This document shows, piece after piece, positions 1 to 5,232 of a stretch of 6,265 bases of DNA (the first letter of the stretch is position 1; every line of letters begins with the position of its first letter). The position numbers were made by a program, and so were the translations under genes. A model generated the notes under the pieces. The model was not told where the DNA came from. It saw only the letters and a list, made by a program, of their open reading frames with translations, and ran no database searches. Source of the stretch: JANXPZ01 sp034678345 (GTDB lineage: Bacteria > Eisenbacteria > RBG-16-71-46); contig JAXDBZ010000189.1 in NCBI GenBank assembly GCA_034678345.1, forward strand, positions 1-6,265. Reading direction: 5' to 3'.

Positions 1-190
1 AGATGCTCATCGGCCGCGGCAGCAGCACGGGGCTCGGCGCGGGCAGGCGCAGCAGGATGAACTGCCCGGGGGCCGGGGTGGCGAAGGGCCGCGGGACCTC
101 CAGCTCGAGGCGGAAGTGCCCGGCGCCGAAGGCCTCCTGGCGGACGACTCGCGCGGCGCGCTGCCGCCACACGGGCCGCACCGGCCTCAC
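1..190 (-). CDS. pyrK: Dihydroorotate dehydrogenase electron-transfer subunit, N-terminal part (cut by window edge)
   Basis: Reading leftwards from GTG at 190-188, the frame is open to the window edge and gives 63 residues. They resemble the N-terminal FAD-binding barrel of PyrK and related ferredoxin-reductase-type proteins: PGQF at residues 41-44, then a hydrophobic strand, then LLPRPMSI at 56-63, which matches the usual LLRRPISI flavin-binding segment with its Arg-Pro pair. PyrK carries FAD and a 2Fe-2S cluster and passes electrons from dihydroorotate dehydrogenase (PyrD, class 1B) to NAD+. The cluster and NAD-binding parts lie outside the window. The GTG overlaps the preceding gene's TGA as GTGA, suggesting coupled translation. 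No good ribosome-binding site precedes it, and in-frame GTG codons at 181 and 172 are alternative starts; the one at 181 has GAGG three bases upstream. The family is clear from motifs; the assignment to PyrK rather than another flavin reductase rests on the pyrB-pyrC context. Confidence 0.82.
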   Translation of the reverse strand, partial: MRPVRPVWRQRAARVVRQEAFGAGHFRLELEVPRPFATPAPGQFILLRLPAPSPVLLPRPMSI

Positions 191-1965
191 CGCGTGCGCT
201 CGCGCAGGCTGTCGCGGCGGGCGTCGCCGCGCAGGGTGTCGCGCGGGGTGGAGCGGCGCGCTGTGTCCACGACCGCCGAGTCCGCGTCCGGGGTGTACGG
301 GCTGTCGCCAGCGAGGCCCGGCTCGGGCGTCGTGCCGGCGTAGTGCGGATGCCAGGGTGCGCGAATCTCGCTGACCGGGCGCCGCGTCGCGCGCCGCCGC
401 ACCGGCGGCGGCTTCGGTGCCGGCGACGCGGCGCGCGCGGCCGCGCTGTCGGTGAGGGTGAAGCCGCCCAGCGGCGTGGGGCCCGACGGCGGCTGCGTCA
501 GGGTGGTCGTGTCCACCGCCGCCGGCGGCGGGGCCACGGGCGCGCGGATGAGCGACTCGGGCACGGCGATCCCGGCGCCCTCGAGGTAGTCGCGGGCGGC
601 GAGCTGCGACTCGGTGGCCGGGTACTCGCGCACGACCGTCCACAGCAGCGAGTCCGCCGCCGCCTGGCGCCCCAGCCGGCGGCTCAGCACCCAGGCCTGG
701 GCGGTGAGCGCCTTGGCGGCCCAGGCCGTGCCGGCGAACTGGTCGGCCACCTTGCGGTACTCCTCGAGCGCGCGCTCCGGCTTGTTCTGCTGGAAGAGGA
801 AGATCTCCGCCAGCAGGAAGTCCGCCTCGGCGCGCCGCTGCAGGGTGTCGCCGCCCGCCTTGCGGAACTCGGTCATGCGGTCGAGGTTCGTCATGCGACT
901 CTGCGCCTGCGGGGCGAACGGCGAGCCCGCGTACTGCTCCCCGACGCGCGCGTACTCGACGCGCGCCCCCTCGAAGTCCTCGCCCACCGTCTCGAGCGCG
1001 TAGCCGATGCGGTACTGCGCCTCGGCGCTGAGCGCCGACTTGGGGTAGAGCCGGGCCACCTCGCGGTAGGCCTCGAGCGCCTCGGCCTGACGCCCGGCCA
1101 GCAGGTGGACCGTGCCGACGCGCAGCAGCACGCGCCCGTAGCGGTCGCCGCCCGGCGTCGGCTTGTACGCCTCGGGCGCCGCGCCGGCCGCCACCTCGGG
1201 CGGTCGCTGCAGCGCCAGCTCGTGGCGGAGCACCTCCAGCGCCCGGTCGAACTCGCGCGCCCCCTCGATGCAGTCCACCTCGCGCAGCAGGAAGCCGAAG
1301 CGCTCCTCGTCGTCGCGTGCCATCAGCCCGAGCGCCTGGAAGTCGGCGCGGGCCTCCTCGTGGCGGCCGGCGCCGAGGAGGGCCTCGGCGCGGGCGTTCC
1401 GCGCCAGCGTCTGCAGCGTGCTCTTGGGGAAGCGGTCCAGCACCTGGCCGGCGCAGTAGGCCGCGGCCGAGTCGCGATCGAGCGTGGCGAGCGCGCGGGC
1501 GCGCTCGAGCCAGGCGTACGGGGCCAGCCGGTTCTTCGGCGCCCGCTCGAGGAACCGCGCGAACGACGCCTCGGCCTCGGCGGCCCGGTGCGACTGGCGG
1601 TAGCCCACGCCGAGGAAGAACAGCACCTCGTCGTCGAGGTCGCTCGCCGGGAAGCGGATCTCGAAGTCCTGGAGCATGTCCACCGTCTCGCGCGGATCGT
1701 CGCGGCCGAGCAGCGCGCGTGCCCACAGCAGGTAGGCGTCGTCCACCCACTTCGACTTCGGGTAGTTCGCCAGCACCTTCTTCGACAGGTCGATGGACTT
1801 GGCGAGGTCGGCCCCGCCCGCGCCGGCCGGCCGGTCCACCAGGTAGGGCTCGCCGCTCGTGGCCTTGAAGTAGTACTTCCGGGCCAGGTAGAAGGTGTTG
1901 TAGTAGGCGCACGAGCCGGCCAGCAGCGCCAGCGCCAGCAGCAGCGACAGATGACGCGCTCTCAC
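187..1965 (-). CDS. Outer-membrane lipoprotein with tetratricopeptide repeats, inside the pyr operon
   Basis: A 592-residue protein. Residues 1-18 (MRARHLSLLLALALLAGS) are a lipoprotein signal peptide ending at Cys19. Ala at +2 is not an inner-membrane retention signal, so outer-membrane anchoring is likely. The mature N-terminus is CAYYNTFYLARKYYF, aromatic-rich, which I recall from TPR lipoproteins of GC-rich diderm phyla. Residues about 55-460 are helical repeats, each closing on a P-x-S/T-type turn (YPKSKW, FPASDL, FPKSTL, YPKSAL, YAGSPF, FAGTAW, YPATES), as in BamD/CpoB-type TPRs. From about residue 475 the tail is Pro-, Ala-, Thr- and Arg-rich and probably disordered. I chose GTG at 1965 because it gives a compact signal peptide, with GGGAGG at 1978-1983 (12 bases upstream, rather far). 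An upstream in-frame GTG at 2013 would add 16 unlikely residues (MLPCAHADDRGRPDGT) and has no visible ribosome site. A scaffold or envelope-assembly role is possible; the exact function is unknown. Confidence 0.85.
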   Translation of the reverse strand: MRARHLSLLLALALLAGSCAYYNTFYLARKYYFKATSGEPYLVDRPAGAGGADLAKSIDLSKKVLANYPKSKWVDDAYLLWARALLGRDDPRETVDMLQDFEIRFPASDLDDEVLFFLGVGYRQSHRAAEAEASFARFLERAPKNRLAPYAWLERARALATLDRDSAAAYCAGQVLDRFPKSTLQTLARNARAEALLGAGRHEEARADFQALGLMARDDEERFGFLLREVDCIEGAREFDRALEVLRHELALQRPPEVAAGAAPEAYKPTPGGDRYGRVLLRVGTVHLLAGRQAEALEAYREVARLYPKSALSAEAQYRIGYALETVGEDFEGARVEYARVGEQYAGSPFAPQAQSRMTNLDRMTEFRKAGGDTLQRRAEADFLLAEIFLFQQNKPERALEEYRKVADQFAGTAWAAKALTAQAWVLSRRLGRQAAADSLLWTVVREYPATESQLAARDYLEGAGIAVPESLIRAPVAPPPAAVDTTTLTQPPSGPTPLGGFTLTDSAAARAASPAPKPPPVRRRATRRPVSEIRAPWHPHYAGTTPEPGLAGDSPYTPDADSAVVDTARRSTPRDTLRGDARRDSLRERTR

Positions 1966-2064
1966 GGTCCCGTCCGGCCTCCCGCGGTCGTCGGCATGCG
2001 CGCAGGGTAGCACGGGCCCCGCGGCGCCGACAGGCGATCCGGCCGCGGCGGGCGCCCCGGCGCC

Positions 2065-3381
2065 TCAGCGCGCGGCGGCGGGGACGACGGCATCGCGGGC
2101 GCGCACCACGCGCACGCGCGGATCCACATGCGTCAGGCGACCGCCGCAGATGGTGGCCAGCGCGCGGCCGGTCAGCGTCCAGCCGGTGAAGGGGGTGTTG
2201 CGCCCCTTCGACTGGAAGCGGGCCGGGTCCACCGTCCACTCCTCGGCCGGGTCGAGCAGCACGAGGTCGGCCGGGTCGCCGGCCGCGAGGCGCACCGGCG
2301 GCAGGCCGAAGACGCGCCGCGGCGCGTCGGTCCACAGCTCGAGCGCGCGCTCGAGCGTGACGTGGCCGGGCCGGACGAGGAAGGTGATGGTGAGCGCCAG
2401 CGCGGTCTCGAGGCCGACGATGCCGAACGGGGCCTGGTCGAAGGGCGCGCGCTTCTCGTCGGCGGTGTGCGGCGCGTGGTCGGTGGCCAGGCAGTCCAGC
2501 GTCCCGTCGGCGATGGCGGCGATGACCGCGTCCCGGTCGGCGGCCGAGCGCAGCGGCGGGTTCATCTTCGCGTCGGTGTCGTACTCGCCGACCGCCTCGT
2601 CGGTGAGCGTCCAGTAGTGCGGGCAGGTCTCGCCGCTCACCTCCAGCCCGCGCGCCTTCGCGTCGCGCAGCGCCGCCAGCGAGGCGGCGCACGACAGGTG
2701 CGCGAAGTGCACGCGCCCGCCGGTGAGCGCGGCCAGCTCGACGTCGCGGCGGACCATGACGCTCTCGGCCGCGTCGGGGATGCCGCGCAGCCCGAGCCGC
2801 GTCGCGGTCGGGCCCTCGTGCATCTGGCCGCCGGCGGCCAGCGTGGGATCCTCCTCGTGCGCCACCACCGGCAGGCCGGCGTGCCGCGCGTACTCCAGCG
2901 CGCGCCGCATGATGAAGGCGCTGGTCACCGGGTGGCCGTCGTCGCTCAGCGCCACCGCGCCGGCGCGCTTGAGCGCCAGCGCCGGGGCGAGCTGCGCGCC
3001 CTGCTGGCCCACGGTCAGCGCGCCGATCGGGTGCACCCGGCAATGGCCGACCGCGGCGGCGCGCTCGCTCACCCATTCGAGCTGCACGGCCTGGTCGAGC
3101 ACCGGGTTCGTGTTGGGCATGCAGCAGACGCTGGTGAAGCCGCCCACCGCCGCGGCGTGCGTGCCGGTGGCGATGGTCTCCTGCACCGCGCCGCCGGGCT
3201 CGCGCAGGTGGGCGTGCAGGTCCACCAGGCCCGGCGCCAGCAGCAGGCCGTCGGCGTCGATGACGCTGCCGGCCTCGCGCAGGCCCGGCTCCTCGACGAT
3301 GCGGCCCTCGCGCAGGCCGAGGTCCACGCGCTCGCCGGTGCGCCAGTGGCGCGCGCCGCGGATGAGGGTGATCGGTCTCAT
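2065..3381 (-). CDS. pyrC: Dihydroorotase, type I
   Basis: The 438-residue protein is a complete amidohydrolase-fold dihydroorotase that reversibly cyclises carbamoyl-aspartate to dihydroorotate in the cytoplasm, the third step of UMP synthesis. Metal-site motifs are intact: VDLHAHLREPG (His56, His58, substrate Arg60), MPNTNP (Asn90), SDDG (Asp147/148, where type I enzymes such as that of Aquifex use Asp in place of the carboxylated Lys), VAHEED (His175), HFAHLS (His228) and ATDHAPH (catalytic Asp301). Length is close to the usual 425-430. It is therefore predicted active, unlike the degenerate PyrC' partners of some Pseudomonas ATCases. The ATG at 3381 overlaps the pyrB stop as ATGA, and GGGAGG at 3386-3391 lies four bases upstream, so the start is secure and translation is probably coupled to pyrB. 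A 99-base spacer separates its TGA from the lipoprotein gene; I see no terminator there. Confidence 0.97.
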   Translation of the reverse strand: MRPITLIRGARHWRTGERVDLGLREGRIVEEPGLREAGSVIDADGLLLAPGLVDLHAHLREPGGAVQETIATGTHAAAVGGFTSVCCMPNTNPVLDQAVQLEWVSERAAAVGHCRVHPIGALTVGQQGAQLAPALALKRAGAVALSDDGHPVTSAFIMRRALEYARHAGLPVVAHEEDPTLAAGGQMHEGPTATRLGLRGIPDAAESVMVRRDVELAALTGGRVHFAHLSCAASLAALRDAKARGLEVSGETCPHYWTLTDEAVGEYDTDAKMNPPLRSAADRDAVIAAIADGTLDCLATDHAPHTADEKRAPFDQAPFGIVGLETALALTITFLVRPGHVTLERALELWTDAPRRVFGLPPVRLAAGDPADLVLLDPAEEWTVDPARFQSKGRNTPFTGWTLTGRALATICGGRLTHVDPRVRVVRARDAVVPAAAR

Positions 3382-4415
3382 GCGGCCTCCCGGGCGGCGC
3401 GTCGCGCCGCGGCGCAGCGCGCCAGCACCGCGCAGCGCAGCGCCACGCCGTTGTTCACCTGGTCGAGGATGACGGAGCGCTCGCTGTCGGCGACCTCGGG
3501 CGCCACCTCGACGCCGCGGTTGATCGGCCCGGGGTGCAGCACCACGGCGTCGCGCGCCAGCAGCCGCACGCGCTCGGGGGTCAGCCCCCAGACCCGCGAG
3601 AACTCGCTCAGCGTCGGCAGCAGGCCGCCGTCCATGCGCTCGCGCTGCAGCCGCAGCGCCATGACCGCGTCGGCACCCTCCATCGCCTCCTCCACCGTCG
3701 CCGCCACGGTGCAGCCGAGCGTCTCGATTGCCGCCGGCAGCAGCGTGCGCGGCCCGGCCACGGTGACCTCGGCCCCCAGCGCGCGCAGGCCGAAGATGGC
3801 ACTGCGCGCCACGCGCGAGTGGGCGATGTCGCCGATCAGCGCCAGCCGGCGCCCCTCGAAGCGCCCCTGCCAGGCGTCGCGCAGGGTCATCAGGTCGAGC
3901 AGGCCCTGGGTGGGGTGCTCGTGGCGGCCGTCGCCGGCGTTCACCACGCTCACGTCGAGGTGCCGGGCCAGGAAGTACGGGGCGCCCGAGGCCACGTGCC
4001 GCACCACGACCACGTCCACGCCCATGGCCCGCACGTTCTGCACCGTGTCGTAGAGCGTCTCGCCCTTGCTCACGGCCGAGCCGGCGGTGGTCAGGGTGGT
4101 GACGGTGGCGCCGAGGTGGCGCGCCGCCAGCTCGAACGAGACGCGCGTGCGGGTCGAGTCCTCGAAGAAGCCGAGCAGCACGGTCACGCCGGCCAGGTCG
4201 GCGAAGGGCAGGCCGCCGCGGGCCAGGCGCCCGCGGTAGCCCTCGGCCGCGTCGAGCAGGGCGAGGATCTCGGCGCGGTCGAGGCCCTCGAGGCCGAGCA
4301 GGTGGCGCCGGTCGAGGTGCAGCGGCAGGCCCGGCGCGTGGCGCAGCTCGTCGAGCGCCGCGTACGAAAAAGGCCCCGCGCCTGACGGCGCCGGGCGGTC
4401 GTGGTCGTGCGGCAT
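3378..4415 (-). CDS. pyrB: Aspartate carbamoyltransferase catalytic chain with N-terminal extension
   Basis: The 345-residue protein catalyses carbamoyl phosphate + aspartate to carbamoyl-aspartate, the first committed pyrimidine step. All active-site motifs are present: FFEDSTRTR (STRTR 87-91), SAVSKGET (Lys117), VVRH (139-140 Arg-His), HPTQ (167-170), HSRVARS (Arg201), ALRLQRER (Arg255, Gln257) and LHPGP (294-297). GDGRHEHPTQ and LRLQRERM resemble the class A chains (Pseudomonas type) that form large complexes with dihydroorotase; no pyrI is visible here. Typical catalytic chains are about 305-310 residues. The extra part is residues 1-32 (MPHDHDRPAPSGAGPFSY and onward), before the usual LHLDRRHLLGLEGL start region. 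No ATG, GTG or TTG lies in frame between codon 1 and the catalytic core, so ATG at 4415 is the only standard start; a GGGGGAG ribosome site sits two bases upstream. The extension's DNA holds a terminator-like hairpin, and Phe16 is TTT while the eight other Phe codons are TTC. Confidence 0.97.
   Translation of the reverse strand: MPHDHDRPAPSGAGPFSYAALDELRHAPGLPLHLDRRHLLGLEGLDRAEILALLDAAEGYRGRLARGGLPFADLAGVTVLLGFFEDSTRTRVSFELAARHLGATVTTLTTAGSAVSKGETLYDTVQNVRAMGVDVVVVRHVASGAPYFLARHLDVSVVNAGDGRHEHPTQGLLDLMTLRDAWQGRFEGRRLALIGDIAHSRVARSAIFGLRALGAEVTVAGPRTLLPAAIETLGCTVAATVEEAMEGADAVMALRLQRERMDGGLLPTLSEFSRVWGLTPERVRLLARDAVVLHPGPINRGVEVAPEVADSERSVILDQVNNGVALRCAVLARCAAARRAAREAA
4367..4396 (-). terminator. 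Intrinsic-terminator-like hairpin inside pyrB codons 7-17
   Basis: On the transcribed strand the 5' arm GCCCGGCGCC (4396-4387), loop GUCA (4386-4383) and 3' arm GGCGCGGGGC (4382-4373) form a ten-position stem with nine Watson-Crick pairs and one G-G mismatch. A single C and then UUUUU (4371-4367) follow. This is the shape of a Rho-independent terminator. The U run is the only five-T run I found on the transcribed strand in the window. It encodes Pro15-Phe16 with the codons CCT TTT, against the GC-rich codon use around it. The stem begins 20 bases after the first base of the pyrB start codon, so a translating ribosome would unfold it. Read as an attenuator controlling pyrB and everything downstream. 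Coincidence in GC-rich DNA is possible, but the U run in the right place argues against it. Confidence 0.62.
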
Positions 4416-4417
4416 GG

Positions 4418-4455
4418 CTCCCCCTTGGCCACCTCGCCGGGCGGCGTTAAAGGAA
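4418..4455 (-). promoter_or_regulatory. PyrR-binding RNA element overlapping the pyrB ribosome-binding site
   Basis: The RNA just before pyrB can fold as a lower stem UUCCUU (4455-4450) with AAGGGG (4426-4421), a 5'-side bulge UAAC (4449-4446) opposite one C (4427), an upper stem GCCGCC (4445-4440) with GGUGGC (4433-4428), and a hexaloop CGGCGA (4439-4434). PyrR binding loops known from Bacillus have this layout: CCUUUAA and AAGG flanks, a purine-containing 5' bulge, and a hexaloop CNGNGA followed by GG-pyrimidine. The conserved core CC-N-G-N-GAGG-Y matches fully. Three mismatches to the Bacillus stem sequence keep pairing. The 3' strand of the lower stem is part of the GGGGGAG Shine-Dalgarno sequence, two bases before the ATG, so UMP- or UTP-loaded PyrR would be expected to block ribosome binding, as PyrR does in mycobacteria. 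Confidence 0.75.
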
Positions 4456-4478
4456 CAGGCGAAACGCGAACGGACGGG

Positions 4479-4507
4479 ATTCTAGGCGAGCGCGGCCGCC
4501 GGGGCAA
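4479..4507 (-). promoter_or_regulatory. Sigma70-like promoter for pyrB
   Basis: TTGCCC (4507-4502) and TAGAAT (4484-4479) are separated by exactly 17 bases, with 4 of 6 and 5 of 6 matches to TTGACA and TATAAT. Transcription would start near the G at 4471, giving a leader of about 56 bases that holds the whole PyrR element. This would let pyrB and downstream genes be transcribed independently of pyrR. The AT-rich -10 stands out in a very GC-rich spacer. Confidence 0.6.
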
Positions 4508-4540
4508 GGACAAGTTCGTCCGCGGCAGGCGGCCGCGGGC

Positions 4541-4558
4541 GCACGGGCACGGGCACGG
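4541..4558. repeat. Three tandem copies of a 6-base unit
   Basis: GCACGG occurs three times head to tail on the plus strand, in the pyrR-pyrB spacer just after the pyrR stop. It is too short to assign a function and may be replication slippage in GC-rich DNA. Confidence 0.55.
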
Positions 4559-4571
4559 AGCTCGACCCCGC

Positions 4572-5120
4572 CTACTCCTCCAGCTCCTTGATCACCACGC
4601 TGTCCACCCCGTCGGTCTCGGCGAGCTTCACACCGATGACCTCCTTCTTCGAGGTGGGGACGTTCTTGCCCACGAAGTCGGCGCGGATGGGCAGCTCGCG
4701 GTGGCCGCGGTCGATGACGACGGCGAGCTGGATGGCGCGCGGGCGGCCGAAGTCGATGAGCGCGTCCATGGCGGCGCGCACGGTGCGGCCGGTGTAGAGC
4801 ACGTCGTCCACCAGGACGACGACCTTGTTGTTGATGTCCACCGGGATCTCGCTCCCCGCCACCACCGGTTGCTGCGACACGGTGGAGAGGTCGTCGCGGT
4901 AGAGCGTGATGTCGAGGCTGCCCTCGGCCGGCGCCTGCCCCTCGAACTCCTTGATCTTGGCGGCCATGCGGGTGGCGAGCGGCACGCCGCGGCGGCGGAT
5001 GCCCACCAGCACCAGGTCCTCGACGCCCTTGTTGCGCTCGACGATCTCGTGGGCGATGCGGGTCACGATGCGCCGCAGGCCATCGGCGTCGATGATCTCG
5101 GCCTTCTCCCTGAGCGTCAT
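4572..5120 (-). CDS. pyrR: Bifunctional pyr operon RNA-binding regulator / uracil phosphoribosyltransferase
   Basis: The 182-residue protein is very close in length and sequence to Bacillus PyrR (181 residues). PyrR binds pyr mRNA when loaded with UMP or UTP, and in Bacillus it also converts uracil and PRPP to UMP. The PRPP loop VLVDDVLYTGRT (102-113) is intact. Positions implicated in RNA binding in Bacillus PyrR are kept: TRIAHE (Thr20, Arg21, His24), and Arg141, Arg146 and Lys152 in DRGHRELPIRADFVGKNVPTSK. It should therefore be a working regulator and not only an enzyme. ATG at 5120 is chosen because GGGAGGG ends three bases upstream and the protein then starts as in the family. The frame stays open upstream to 5222, but those 34 residues are Pro/Gly-rich and would cover the promoter. 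It is the first pyr gene, 156 bases ahead of pyrB. Confidence 0.95.
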   Translation of the reverse strand: MTLREKAEIIDADGLRRIVTRIAHEIVERNKGVEDLVLVGIRRRGVPLATRMAAKIKEFEGQAPAEGSLDITLYRDDLSTVSQQPVVAGSEIPVDINNKVVVLVDDVLYTGRTVRAAMDALIDFGRPRAIQLAVVIDRGHRELPIRADFVGKNVPTSKKEVIGVKLAETDGVDSVVIKELEE

Positions 5121-5121
5121 G

Positions 5122-5172
5122 ATCCCTCCCGGGGACAGGATGGCGCGCCGGCCCGGGCGTGCGCCGGGCGCG
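5122..5172 (-). promoter_or_regulatory. Structured pyrR leader, possible weak PyrR site over the ribosome-binding site
   Basis: Two things are visible. First, a strong hairpin: CGCGCCCGGC (5172-5163) pairs with GCCGGCGCG (5152-5144), nine pairs with one bulged base, no U run after it. Second, CCCCGGGAGGG (5134-5124) contains the CC-N-G-N-GAGG core of a PyrR loop (hexaloop CCGGGA) exactly at the Shine-Dalgarno sequence, with only two strong closing pairs and a possible lower AUC/GAU helix. The CCUUUAA flank seen before pyrB is missing and the following pyrimidine is G. Because GAGG is the ribosome site itself, the core match is partly expected by chance. Autoregulation is possible but weakly supported. 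Confidence 0.28.
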
Positions 5173-5193
5173 GATCCGGCAGGTTGCGGTGGA

Positions 5194-5222
5194 ACGATAC
5201 CGGTTGGGCAGGCGGCGGGCAA
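5194..5222 (-). promoter_or_regulatory. Sigma70-like promoter for pyrR
   Basis: TTGCCC (5222-5217) and TATCGT (5199-5194) are 17 bases apart, each with 4 of 6 consensus matches. The same -35 hexamer and spacing recur before pyrB. It lies in the 112-base gap just after the upstream gene's stop, and transcription would begin near 5187, leaving a leader of about 66 bases. I see no clear terminator for the upstream gene, so read-through is also possible. Confidence 0.48.
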
Positions 5223-5232
5223 GCCGGGGTGC

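Noticed and set aside
1962..1997. Mini-gene of 11 codons (MPTTAGGRTGP) whose TGA overlaps the lipoprotein GTG
   Set aside because: No ribosome site, no regulatory codon run and no structure to control; such short frames arise easily by chance.
343..2010. Long open frame on the plus strand opposite the lipoprotein gene
   Set aside because: Its product is Arg/Ala/Gly-rich with no recognisable motif, as expected for the antisense frame of a GC-rich gene. The minus-strand product has a lipobox and clear repeats.
1966..2064. Promoter for the lipoprotein gene (CTGTCG, 18 bases, TACCCT)
   Set aside because: Only three of six matches in each box; not distinguishable from background, so transcription from the pyr promoters is the simpler reading.
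3382..3400. CCCGGGAGGC before pyrC as a PyrR loop
   Set aside because: The core string matches, but the bases around it do not form a closing stem beyond one pair and the match is mostly the ribosome site itself. It shows the chance background for the core motif.
2128..4053. Very long open frame on the plus strand opposite pyrC and pyrB
   Set aside because: It is the mirror of two well-recognised enzymes, low in complexity, and lacks motifs or a ribosome site.
4520..4538. Hairpin CCGCGG / CCGCGG with a 7-base loop after pyrR, as a pyrR terminator
   Set aside because: No U run follows (next bases are ACGAACUUGUCC). GC-rich palindromes of this size are common in such DNA.
5121..5222. N-terminally extended PyrR beginning at 5222
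   Set aside because: The extra residues are Pro/Gly/Ala-rich, not part of the family, and lack a ribosome site; ATG at 5120 has a strong one.
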